The notes under the pieces were generated by a model, which was not told where the DNA came from, made no database searches, and worked only from the letters and a program-made list of their open reading frames with translations. A stretch of 37,792 nucleotides of DNA from contig NZ_JALBWV010000077.1 of NCBI RefSeq assembly GCF_022678645.1, forward strand, positions 1-37,792, written 5' to 3'. Each line of letters starts with the position of its first letter. Position 1 is the stretch's first letter. Both the position numbers and the translations under genes were made by a program. Positions 1-7,498 of this stretch are shown in pieces. The DNA comes from Saccharopolyspora soli. GTDB lineage: Bacteria; Actinomycetota; Actinomycetes; Mycobacteriales; Pseudonocardiaceae.

Positions 1-58
1 CCTTCGCTCTTGTTTCGAAATGCTGGCTCGGCTGGATCGGGTGTGCTGGGGTGGCGAG

Positions 59-862
59 ATGATCGAGGCAACGGATCGAGAGGTCACCGGACATTCCGGA
101 AAGCTGGCGGTGCGGGCGTGGTCGGGCGCCAACCCCGGTTGGATCGCGCTGATCGCGCACGGGTACGGCGAGCACTCCGGGCGGTACCAGTGGGTCGCCG
201 AGCAGTTGGTCGGCGCCCGCGCCCTGGTGTACGCGCCGGATCACCTGGGACACGGCCGTTCACCCGGCGAACGGGTGTACTTCGAGGACGCCGAGACGAT
301 CGTGGCCGATCTGGAGAGCCTCCGCCGGGAGGTCGCCGCCGAGCACCCCGAACTGCCGGTCGTCCTCATCGGCCACTCGATGGGCGGCATGCTCGCCGCT
401 CGCTACGCCCAAGAGCACCAGCAGCACCTGGCGGCGGTCGTGCTCTCCGCGCCGGTGCTGGGCACCTGGCACGTGCTCGACCTGCTGGAACACGACGAAA
501 TCCCGGACACACCCATCGATCCGGGCACGCTGTCCCGCGATCCCGAGGTCGGCGCGGCATACCTCGCCGACCCGCTGGTCTGGCACGGCCCGTTCAAGCG
601 CGCCACGCTGCAGGCGATCGACGACTGCCTGCTGGCCATCAACGAAGGGCCGACGCTGGACAAACCGACCCTCTGGGTGCACGGCGAGGACGACGAGCTG
701 GTGCCGGAGGCGGACACCCGAACCGGCATCGATCGCATCCGCGGCAACGAGTTCCACGAGCACATCTACCCAGGCGGTCGGCACGAGTTGTTCAACGAGA
801 CCAACAAGGCCGAGGTGATGGCCGACGTGCTCACTTTCATCGCCCGAGAACTCAACACCTGA
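59..862 (+). CDS. alpha/beta hydrolase, monoacylglycerol-lipase-like (Hydrolase_4 family)
   Basis: This is a cytosolic serine hydrolase of the monoacylglycerol lipase/lysophospholipase type, expected to cleave a fatty-acyl ester. With the ATG at 59 the protein has 267 residues, normal for the family. The oxyanion-loop motif AHGYGEHSGRY is at residues 33-43, the nucleophile elbow GHSMGG at 105-110 (Ser107), the acid motif HGEDDELVP near 208-216 (probably Asp212) and the catalytic His242 in GGRHELFNE. An in-frame ATG at 20 would add 13 residues that lie outside the fold; the ATG at 59 follows a purine-rich GGTGGCGAG, so I prefer it. No signal peptide or membrane segment is seen. The physiological substrate cannot be told from the sequence. 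Confidence 0.9.
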   Translation: MIEATDREVTGHSGKLAVRAWSGANPGWIALIAHGYGEHSGRYQWVAEQLVGARALVYAPDHLGHGRSPGERVYFEDAETIVADLESLRREVAAEHPELPVVLIGHSMGGMLAARYAQEHQQHLAAVVLSAPVLGTWHVLDLLEHDEIPDTPIDPGTLSRDPEVGAAYLADPLVWHGPFKRATLQAIDDCLLAINEGPTLDKPTLWVHGEDDELVPEADTRTGIDRIRGNEFHEHIYPGGRHELFNETNKAEVMADVLTFIARELNT

Positions 863-1038
863 CCAACCACTGTTAATAGCTAGCGCGCAAAAATCTCGAT
901 CATTACCTGTTTGGGTGAGGCGTGTCGCTTGCGCAGTTGCAGGTCAGACCTACCGCGGGCAGCTTGAGGAGGCCGACGGACGTCGGCCTCCGGCGGCACA
1001 GCGCCACCGGGGTGGGTGCGGACCGAGCGAGGTTGGCC

Positions 1039-1392
1039 ATGGACGTCGAGCGCGCGCAGGACCTGATCGGCACTCCGGTGTTCGACCGCAACGGCAACCG
1101 GATCGGCCGGGTCGGCAACGTCTACGTCGACGACACGACGCACCAGCCGGAGTGGGTGACCGTCCGGATCGGCGTGCTGGGCGTCCGGGAGACGTTCGTC
1201 CCGCTCACCGGCGCGGCCACCGCCGAGAACCGCCTCGACTTGGACGTCTCCAAGGACCGGGTGAAGAACGCGCCGCGCATCGAGGCCGAGCACGGCCACC
1301 TGTCCGATGAGGAAGGCCGCGATCTCTACCACTACTACGGCCTGGACCAGGGCGGGCGACCCACCGAAACCGAGCCCGGCGACGAATCCTGA
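1039..1392 (+). CDS. PRC-barrel domain protein
   Basis: This is a small soluble protein of 117 residues. Its first 75 residues form a PRC-barrel: AQDLIGTPVFDRNGNRIGRV, then a VYVDD...PEWVTVRIG strand pair, then FVPL. The fold is known from the photosynthetic reaction-centre H subunit and from RimM, and in actinomycetes it occurs in many small stress-related proteins of unknown role. The C-terminal tail is acidic and ends in a GRPTETEPGDES-like run. The open frame extends upstream to an ATG at 922, but the extra 39 residues are low-complexity and Arg-rich, while the ATG at 1039 begins exactly at the domain. The gene stands alone between two unrelated genes and its function is unknown. Confidence 0.8.
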   Translation: MDVERAQDLIGTPVFDRNGNRIGRVGNVYVDDTTHQPEWVTVRIGVLGVRETFVPLTGAATAENRLDLDVSKDRVKNAPRIEAEHGHLSDEEGRDLYHYYGLDQGGRPTETEPGDES

Positions 1393-1496
1393 CGCCGGAC
1401 GAGCGGGTCGCTGTCCGGACCACCGGCAGCCCGCTCGGCGACTTCACCTGATCATCCGTTCGACTCCGCGGGATCATGCGGGACAATCCTCCCGCG

Positions 1497-2345
1497 ATGG
1501 CTGAGAACACCGAGCTCGAACTGCTGATCACCGTTGTCGTCGGGGCCGACGACGAGCGGTCGGCGCGCGCCGCATGCCGTGGCCTGGTGCAACGCATCGG
1601 CGGCCGGATCGTGGCGTCCGGGGACTGCTCCGACGAGGAGCCCGGCTGCTGGTCGGTCACGATCAGCCGGGCCTGTCCGGAAAGCGGGCAACATGTCGCC
1701 GGGCTGTCCCGCGCGGTGCGCAATTTCCTCCGCGAGTTGGGCCCCGACTACGCCCGGCACCGGGTGTCCTGCGAGCCGCCGACCGCGTGGACCGTGGTGG
1801 ACCACCCGGATCTGGTGGGCGATCTGGTCGATGGCGGGGAGCGCCTGCTGGTCGAGGTGTGGGCTGGAGGTTCGCTCCTGCTCGGCCGATCCGACGCGGA
1901 TCCCGACGAGCCGCCCGAGCCGGTCGCGCCGCGCATCAGCGATTTCGACGAGCAGGGCAACCCGCGGCCGCGCCTGCGGCTGCGGGTGGACGTCGTCACC
2001 GAGCGCCGAGCAGGCGCGGAGTGGCCAGCGCGGGCGGTGGCCAGCCGACTGTCGCCCACCGCCACGGTCCTGGAGTACACCGTCGACCCACCGTTGGTGC
2101 AGGTGGCGATGGACCTCGGACCGGCGCTCGGCGACCTGGCCGAGATCGTGCTCGGCGCGGTGACCACCCTCGGCGGCAACGGTTGGTCCCGGCTGCAGGT
2201 CGACGAGCAGCGCGCCGTCGCCCGGTGGTCGGTCGCGCCGCTACCGCCCTCCGGGGTCGCGAGCATCGAGGTCTCGGCGGTCGACGCGGAACCCGACGAG
2301 CCCAGCGCCCAGAAATCCACAGTGGACACCGCAGGACGCGGCTGA
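1497..2345 (+). CDS. unrecognised alpha/beta protein, possibly two ferredoxin-like halves
   Basis: I do not recognise this gene. The ATG at 1497 gives 282 residues; an in-frame ATG at 1476 is the alternative. Residues 1-65 look like a beta-alpha-beta unit (ELLITVVVGADDE, then a helix, then a WSVTISR strand). Residues about 155-260 repeat the same style (RLRLRVDVVTERR, helix, VLEYTVDPPLVQVAMDL, helix, ARWSVAP). A Pro/Asp/Glu-rich linker separates them. Two such halves would fit a duplicated ferredoxin- or ACT-like fold, but this is inference from the strand and helix pattern only. No signal peptide or membrane segment is present. It lies about 215 bp upstream of the FtsK-like cassette on the same strand, and the gap carries repeats, so it is probably a separate transcription unit. 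Confidence 0.6.
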   Translation: MAENTELELLITVVVGADDERSARAACRGLVQRIGGRIVASGDCSDEEPGCWSVTISRACPESGQHVAGLSRAVRNFLRELGPDYARHRVSCEPPTAWTVVDHPDLVGDLVDGGERLLVEVWAGGSLLLGRSDADPDEPPEPVAPRISDFDEQGNPRPRLRLRVDVVTERRAGAEWPARAVASRLSPTATVLEYTVDPPLVQVAMDLGPALGDLAEIVLGAVTTLGGNGWSRLQVDEQRAVARWSVAPLPPSGVASIEVSAVDAEPDEPSAQKSTVDTAGRG

Positions 2346-2424
2346 CCGCACCTGGGGCGATGCCGATCCCGCCGGGGAACGGCACCCGCCAAACCCGGAT
2401 TAACCTCGACTTTTGCCCTGCCGA

Positions 2425-2485
2425 GTGATCAATTCCGCAGGTCGTCACGCACCGCGATCGAACCGTGATCAACTCCGCCGACCTG
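2425..2485. repeat. paired 14-bp direct repeats with flanking inverted heptamers
   Basis: GTGATCAATTCCGC (2425-2438) recurs as GTGATCAACTCCGC (2465-2478), one mismatch, with a 40-bp period. The heptamer CAGGTCG (2438-2444) and its complement CGACCTG (2479-2485) sit just after each copy. This is about 80-135 bp upstream of the first gene of the FtsK-like cassette, where a promoter or operator would be. An operator role is inference. Confidence 0.45.
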
Positions 2486-2561
2486 GCTGCGACCCCGGCC
2501 GCGCAGAGCGCTAACTTGTGGGCCGTTACAGCGTCATGCACCTCGGAGGACCGGAAACCAG

Positions 2562-2822
2562 ATGGCAGGCGTGGAAGAAGTTCGCGCAGGCATTTCGTTG
2601 GCCAACCAGAAGATGCAGGAAGGCATCGCCGCCCTGCAGCAGACCCACCTCGTGCTGGAAGAGGCCCAGGCCGCTCTGGTCACCGCCACCCAGGGCAGCA
2701 CCCAGGAAGAGATGCAACACGCGCACGGCATGCTCGCCGAGGTGATGCAGACGATCAGCGGCGTGCAGGGCACGCTCAACGCCACGATCACCTCCACCGA
2801 GGGCTACGCGGGACGGCTGTAG
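2562..2822 (+). CDS. small all-helical protein A of the FtsK-like cassette
   Basis: This protein of 86 residues has a predicted helix-loop-helix shape. Helix 1 (residues about 3-43) has heptad-like Ala/Leu spacing, the loop is TQGSTQEEM, and helix 2 runs from about 48 to 78. Size and hairpin shape resemble WXG100/ESX proteins, but there is no WxG motif in the loop and no C-terminal YxxxD/E secretion signal. It has no signal peptide or cysteine. A GGAGG lies about 13 bp upstream of the ATG. It is followed after 4 bp by a second small helical gene and then by the FtsK-like ATPase, so the three probably work together. A substrate or adaptor role for the ATPase is only an inference. Confidence 0.8.
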   Translation: MAGVEEVRAGISLANQKMQEGIAALQQTHLVLEEAQAALVTATQGSTQEEMQHAHGMLAEVMQTISGVQGTLNATITSTEGYAGRL

Positions 2823-2826
2823 CGCC

Positions 2827-3078
2827 GTGTCGGCACTCGACGAACTCATCCAAGCGCTGCAACTCGTGGCGGAACACCTGGAGGAAGCGGGTGTCCACCT
2901 CACCACCAGCCGCGCGGCGCTGGCCGAAGCGGAGCAGGCGCTGGTGAAACTCGACCCGGAGCACCCGGAAACCGTGGTCCCGCCGGGCCTGCGCCGCGCA
3001 GATGACCAGATCGAGCGAACGCAGGGGATGATCGAGCACGTTCTCAACACGGTGCGCGACTTCGCCACTCGACTGTAG
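2827..3078 (+). CDS. small all-helical protein B of the FtsK-like cassette
   Basis: This protein of 83 residues starts at a GTG four bases after the stop of the preceding gene, so translation is probably coupled. It is again two helices: residues 2-40 (DELIQALQLVAEHLEEAGVH... with regular Leu/Ala spacing) and 53-83. They are joined by a Pro-rich loop, DPEHPETVVPPG. No WxG motif, signal peptide or membrane segment is present. It shares shape but little sequence with protein A, so the two could form a helical heterodimer like EsxA/EsxB; this is analogy, not homology I can show. The next gene, 135 bp downstream, is the FtsK-like ATPase. Confidence 0.75.
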   Translation: MSALDELIQALQLVAEHLEEAGVHLTTSRAALAEAEQALVKLDPEHPETVVPPGLRRADDQIERTQGMIEHVLNTVRDFATRL

Positions 3079-3213
3079 GACGACCGGCGAATCGGCGTTC
3101 GGCGCTCAACCGCGCCGTATTCGGCCTCGTGCATCGGTACGCGGCGGGCCTGCCCGGGGTATCGCCGGGTGGTATTTTGATCACGGTCAGTAACACGGGT
3201 TCCGAGGTGCGGT

Positions 3214-6033
3214 GTGGGTAAACGCAACGAACGGCGGAGTCGGGTCGAAGCAGCCTTCGAGCGCCTGCGCACCAGCATCGCCACCGCGCTCGGCGCAGCC
3301 GAGAACGAGCACGCTCGCGTTCTCACCGAATGCGCGCAGCAGGAGTTCGCGCTGCGCATCGCGCAGGTCGGGGTGGCCGCCGCGGAGCGCGATCCGGCGG
3401 AGATCGCCGATCCGGACAACCCCGAATTCCAGGCCGCGATGCGAGAAGCGTTGCAGGACCGGGCCGAGATCTACGCGGCGTGGACCGAGGGTCCCGAACA
3501 GCTCACCGAGCTCGTGACCGCCGCAGCGCCCGGCACCGCCGGAGAGCCGTGGCCGGAATGGCTCGGCCAGATCGGCACCCGAGAAGCCGTCGCGCCGCCG
3601 CCGGAGCTGTGGCGGATCGGCACCGCGACCGTTGCGGACGCACCGGATCCGCAACCGTTCCCGGCCGCGATCCCGCTGCTGGACGAGTCGCACCTGCGGA
3701 TCACCACCGACAAGAACCCCGAAGCCGCCGAAACCGTGGTGCAGAACCTGCTGTTGCGGCTGCTCAGCCACTTCCAGCCCGGCTTGGTGCGCATCCACGT
3801 CTGGGATGTCGCGCAGCTGACCGGAACCCTGCCCGGCCTGTACCCGCTGACCCGCGCGGGCCTGCTGACCGCGCACGACCCGACCCGGCTGGACGAGATG
3901 CTCGAAACGCTCTCCGACCACATCCGGCGGATCCACACCAGTGCGCTGCTCGGCGGCCACACCTCGCTGCGGTCGCTGGCCGCGGAGACCGGGCACCGCT
4001 CGGAGCCGTGGCGCATCGCGGTGCTGTTCGGCAACGGCGAACCCCTGCGCGAGGACCAGCAACAACAATTGCAGCGAATCGCGCGCAACGGCCTGGCCTG
4101 CGGCATCCAGCTGATCGTCGTGGACCTGTCGTTGACCGTGAACAGCGCGATCGAGTCCATCAGCCTGCTCGGCGGCGACCGGGCGCGCACCAGCATGACC
4201 GGCCAGGAAGCCGTGGTGCAGCTGGACGAATCGCCGTCGCGCAACGAGGTCACCAAGGCGTGCTCGGCGATCGCCGAAGCGTTCCTCGCCCGGCGGGCGC
4301 GGGTGCGGACCTTCGACGACCTGGTGCCCGACCAGTTCTGGACGCATCGTTCGACGTCCGGGTTGCAGGCGCCGGTCGGGTTCAGCGAGGGCGAGCCGGT
4401 GTGGATCACGCTCGGCGACGGCAGTCCGCACACCCTGATCGGCGGGCCAAGCGGTTCGGGCAAGACGAACTTCCTCTACGGCATGCTCGGCGGGCTCGCG
4501 GCCCGCTACTCGCCCGACGAGCTGGAGCTGTACCTGCTGGACTTCAAGGAAGGCGTGTCGTTCGCCCAGTTCACGCCGGGCCGCCGGGATCCGAGCTGGT
4601 TGCCGCACGCCCAACTGGTCGGGGTGAACGTCAACACCGACCGCGAATTCGGCTTGGCGCTGCTGCGTTTCCTGGCCGAGGAGATGCGGGAGCGGGCGGC
4701 GGTCGCCAAGCAGTACGAGGTCACCAAGCTGGAGGAACTGCGCGCCGAGGACCCGACCGGCCGCTGGCCGCGGATCGTCGCCGTGATCGACGAGTTCCAA
4801 TACCTCTTCGCCGAGCGCGACCCGGTGACCGCGCAGGCCGCCACGCTGTTGGAGGACGTCGCGCGGCGCGGCCGTTCGCAGGGCATCCACCTGGTGCTGG
4901 CCAGCCAGGACGTGTCCGGGATCGAGGCTTTCTGGGGCAAACCCGCGATCTTCGAGCAGTTCATCCTGCGGATCGCGCTGCCCAAGGCGCGGCGGGTGCT
5001 GGCCGATCAGAACCTCGCGGCGTTGGAGCTCCCGCGCTGGCACGCGGTCATCAACCACGAGTCGGGTGTCAAGCACGGCAACGAGATCGCGCGGATTGCG
5101 GACGCGACCGCCAAGAACACCTTCGACGCGCTGCAGTTGGAGCTCTGGAAGCAGCGGAGCGAGTCCGCGGAGCCGCCGAGGCTGTTCGACGGTTCCAACC
5201 TGCCGCAGCTGTCCACACTGGATGATTACGCGCGGCTGCGCGCGCCGGTGGCGACGCCGAAGGTCCTGCTCGGGCAGATCATCGACGTCAACGGCACGGC
5301 CGCGGCGGTGCAACTCGCCCGATCACCGGGGCGCAACCTCGCGGTGATCGGTTCGGTGCGGGTGGATGCGACCAGCGTGCTGGGCGCGGCGACGCTTTCC
5401 CTTGCCCGCCAGTACGTTCCGGGCAGCATCAAGTTCACCATCGCCGGGCTGCTGGACGACGTGGACGACGACGTCAAGGGCATCGTCGAGGCGTTGCGCG
5501 GCGACGGGCACGACGTCGACCTGATCGGTCTGGACGGCATCGAGTCGGCGCTGGCCGCGCTGGCGGAGATGATCGACCAGCGGTCCGGTTCGGATGTGCC
5601 GCACTGCCTGGTGCTCTACGCCGCCGACGCGGCGCACACCACCTTGGAGCGCAAGGATCCGACGACTCGGGTCAGCGGGTTGGACCACCTGCGGAAGATC
5701 CTCAAGCAGGGCCCGGAGTTGCGGGTGCACGTGATCGGCTGGTGGCGCAGCGCGCAGCGGGTGAAGAACACCCTCGGCATGGGCCCGGTGGACGACATCG
5801 GCGCCTGGGTCGCCTTCGACGTGCACGGCCAGGAGTTGGCCGTGTTCGCGGCCGGACAGCTGGTCAACTGGTCGCCGCGAGCGCGCCGCGGCCTGTTCTT
5901 CGACCGTGCGGTGCACTCCCGGCCCGAGGTGATCCTGCCATTCGACCTCGGCGAGCAGACCGCACCAGCAGTACCGGCCCAGGGGTCGGCGGACCCGCTG
6001 GACGAGGAGATCCGGGAGGAAGCCGGTGACTGA
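3214..6033 (+). CDS. soluble FtsK/SpoIIIE-EccC-like ATPase with one active and one degenerate motor module
   Basis: This protein of 939 residues starts at a GTG preceded by GAGGTG. The N-terminal region (about 1-90) is charged and probably coiled coil. The first FtsK-type module (about 370-640) has Walker A GGPSGSGKT at 410-418 (Lys417), Walker B IVAVIDEF at 521-528 (Asp526, Glu527), and RRGRSQGIH with LASQD after it, as in FtsK, SpoIIIE and EccC. A second module begins near 708 (NLAVIGSVRVDATSVLGAA) and aligns by eye with an EccC ATPase domain, but the P-loop GKT is lost. It ends near residue 900. No transmembrane helices are visible, unlike true FtsK or EccC. By family it should be an oligomeric motor moving DNA or protein. 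The flanking helical genes favour a protein-handling, type VII-like role, but that is inference. Confidence 0.9.
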   Translation: MGKRNERRSRVEAAFERLRTSIATALGAAENEHARVLTECAQQEFALRIAQVGVAAAERDPAEIADPDNPEFQAAMREALQDRAEIYAAWTEGPEQLTELVTAAAPGTAGEPWPEWLGQIGTREAVAPPPELWRIGTATVADAPDPQPFPAAIPLLDESHLRITTDKNPEAAETVVQNLLLRLLSHFQPGLVRIHVWDVAQLTGTLPGLYPLTRAGLLTAHDPTRLDEMLETLSDHIRRIHTSALLGGHTSLRSLAAETGHRSEPWRIAVLFGNGEPLREDQQQQLQRIARNGLACGIQLIVVDLSLTVNSAIESISLLGGDRARTSMTGQEAVVQLDESPSRNEVTKACSAIAEAFLARRARVRTFDDLVPDQFWTHRSTSGLQAPVGFSEGEPVWITLGDGSPHTLIGGPSGSGKTNFLYGMLGGLAARYSPDELELYLLDFKEGVSFAQFTPGRRDPSWLPHAQLVGVNVNTDREFGLALLRFLAEEMRERAAVAKQYEVTKLEELRAEDPTGRWPRIVAVIDEFQYLFAERDPVTAQAATLLEDVARRGRSQGIHLVLASQDVSGIEAFWGKPAIFEQFILRIALPKARRVLADQNLAALELPRWHAVINHESGVKHGNEIARIADATAKNTFDALQLELWKQRSESAEPPRLFDGSNLPQLSTLDDYARLRAPVATPKVLLGQIIDVNGTAAAVQLARSPGRNLAVIGSVRVDATSVLGAATLSLARQYVPGSIKFTIAGLLDDVDDDVKGIVEALRGDGHDVDLIGLDGIESALAALAEMIDQRSGSDVPHCLVLYAADAAHTTLERKDPTTRVSGLDHLRKILKQGPELRVHVIGWWRSAQRVKNTLGMGPVDDIGAWVAFDVHGQELAVFAAGQLVNWSPRARRGLFFDRAVHSRPEVILPFDLGEQTAPAVPAQGSADPLDEEIREEAGD

Positions 6034-6418
6034 GCAGGTTCCGGCATCGGTCCGGTACAAGGAGATCACCGCACTGGCCACCACCGCCGCGCAGCAGCTG
6101 CGCCGCCATGAGCGGGAGCGAGCTGGCGAGCTCGGCGAAGCGGTCGCAGCGGGGCGCAAGCGCCGGGAGGCGGCCGACGAGCGGCGCGAGCAGGTCCGCG
6201 AGGACGTGCGCAAGCGGTGGAAGGCCGCGATGGAGGCGCTGTGGGATGAGCGGTGGATGCGGGTCAAGGGCATGCCTGAACCGGACCGCGCCGCGCCACC
6301 AGCGACGCCGGAGGAGTCCCGCCGCGAAGTCCAGAGCGCCTACCTGGCGCTGCACGACGCCCTGGAGAAGCGGCGCTTCACCGCAAACCTCCGCCCCCGC
6401 CGCAAGAAGGAGTCTTGA
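6026..6418 (+). CDS. charged coiled-coil protein overlapping the FtsK-like ATPase gene
   Basis: This protein of 130 residues starts at a GTG inside the last codons of the ATPase gene (shared GTGACTGA, 8 bp), a typical translational-coupling overlap. Residues 5-85 are one long Arg/Glu/Ala-rich helix (AAQQLRRHERERAGEL... then RREAADERREQVREDVRKRW), likely coiled coil. A Pro-rich break (GMPEPDRAAPPATPEE) follows, then a final helix and a basic tail, RPRRKKES. There is no signal peptide or enzyme motif. The coupling suggests a stoichiometric partner of the ATPase, for instance an adaptor or structural stalk. The basic tail could bind nucleic acid or acidic lipid. I do not recognise the family. 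Confidence 0.75.
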   Translation: MTEQVPASVRYKEITALATTAAQQLRRHERERAGELGEAVAAGRKRREAADERREQVREDVRKRWKAAMEALWDERWMRVKGMPEPDRAAPPATPEESRREVQSAYLALHDALEKRRFTANLRPRRKKES

Positions 6419-6455
6419 AGTTGTTGGGCGGCATGGCCTCGGACAATGCGATGTC

Positions 6456-7004
6456 ATGAACAACGTCCCCGAGCCCGACTACATCCGGGGCCCAGATCGC
6501 GCCGACAGATCGATCACGCTCGTCGAATACGACCCCGCATGGGCAGCGCAGTACGAGCGCGAGGCGGAACGAATCCGCGCCGCTCTCGGCTCCCGCGCGC
6601 AGCAGGTCGAGCACGCCGGATCGACCTCGGTGCCCGGACTTGCCGCCAAACCGATCCTCGACATCTTGCTAGTCGTCGCCGATTCGGCGCACGAGGCCGC
6701 GTACGTGTCAGACCTCGAGGCCGCCGGTTACGCGTTGCACGTCCGGGAACCCGAATGGCTTGAGCACCGGTTGCTCAAGCGGCGGAGCCCGGTGGTGAAT
6801 CTGCACATCTTCAGCGATGGGTGTCCCGAGGTCGACCGCATGCTGTCGTTTCGGGATCACCTCCGCACGCACCCCGACGAGCGCGACCGCTACTCGCGCG
6901 TGAAGCGCGAACTGGCGGCCCGGAAGTGGACTTACGTCCAGGAGTACGCCGATGCCAAGTCATCGGTCGTCGAGGAGATCATTTCCAGGCCATTCGACCA
7001 GTAG
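6456..7004 (+). CDS. GrpB family protein (UPF0157, nucleotidyltransferase-like)
   Basis: This protein of 182 residues carries the GrpB/UPF0157 signatures: ITLVEYDPAWAAQYEREAERI (residues 20-40), HAGSTSVPGLAAKPILDI (about 51-68), VNLHIFSDG, and MLSFRDHLRTHPDERDRY. The family has a minimal nucleotidyltransferase fold; its G-S and D-x-D-like residues are kept here (GSTSVPG, ILDILL). The biochemical role of most members is unknown, although a few are fused to dephospho-CoA kinase. A longer open frame extends upstream into the preceding gene in another frame, but homology begins just after the ATG at 456 bp into the 6 kb mark (position 6456). It lies 37 bp downstream of the cassette and is probably unrelated to it. 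Confidence 0.88.
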   Translation: MNNVPEPDYIRGPDRADRSITLVEYDPAWAAQYEREAERIRAALGSRAQQVEHAGSTSVPGLAAKPILDILLVVADSAHEAAYVSDLEAAGYALHVREPEWLEHRLLKRRSPVVNLHIFSDGCPEVDRMLSFRDHLRTHPDERDRYSRVKRELAARKWTYVQEYADAKSSVVEEIISRPFDQ

Positions 7005-7498
7005 GTTCCAGCGCCGGGCCAGGAGTCCAGCAGGGACTTGGCGATCGCCGTGTCGCGCTTGGCAGGGTCGGCGGTGCGCTCGCGCAATGCGGTGACGTTG
7101 GCTGGTGTCGATCAGGAGCACTAGCTGTAGAACGAGGCGCGGCCGACCCCGGAGACGGCGACCAGCCGTTCCACTCCGACCATGCCGCCTCAACGGCACC
7201 GGCTGATCGAGGCCGCGCGATTGGCGGCGTCGTTCGTCGTCTCGCTCAACGCTTCCGCCACGTACCTCGCGGTGTCGCGGGCCGGTGTCATCGGCGCCGC
7301 GCCCCTCCAGTTCTCCCCGACCGCACTGTCCTTCGTGGCGGCTGCGTTCATCGTCGTCGGCCTGGTGGTATCGGAGTTCAGGCATCGGGTCGGAGCCGAG
7401 CATTGACGTCCACGGCGGGCACCCCGAGCCGGTGGGCGGAAACCCGTGAGCGCTTCGGGCGGCTGTCGCAACCCGAAGCGCTCATCAGTGACAGCCGG
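7005..7498. other. decayed region with gene debris
   Basis: This 494-bp stretch between GrpB and the SDR gene holds no intact gene. Besides the MFS remnant, the minus strand shows a short stretch reading VALRERTADPAKRDTAIAKSLLDSWPGAG-like and, broken by a stop, AVSGVGRASFYS, which looks like a helix-turn-helix fragment. These suggest remnants of at least two genes, but I cannot name the parents. Confidence 0.4.
7182..7406 (+). pseudogene. C-terminal remnant of an MFS transporter
   Basis: The 74-codon frame reads PPQRHRLIEAAR...SFVVSLNASATYLAVSRAGVIGA, followed by a hydrophobic helix (LSFVAAAFIVVGLVVSE). This resembles the last two membrane helices of drug-efflux MFS proteins of the AraJ/YdhP type, where a PQQxRLxxxAP...LNxSAxYLG pattern is common. 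Nothing resembling the first ten helices is found upstream, so it is most likely the 3' end of a decayed gene. It could instead be a small membrane protein, but no good ribosome site precedes it. Confidence 0.5.

Noticed and set aside
2562..3078. The small proteins as classical WXG100 (Esx) secretion substrates
   Set aside because: Size and shape fit, but neither has WxG or the YxxxD/E tail signal, so I describe only a resemblance.
2526..5313. Long minus-strand frames through the FtsK-like gene
   Set aside because: They are mirror-frame readings of a strongly biased high-GC gene; low-complexity Arg/Pro composition and no domain.
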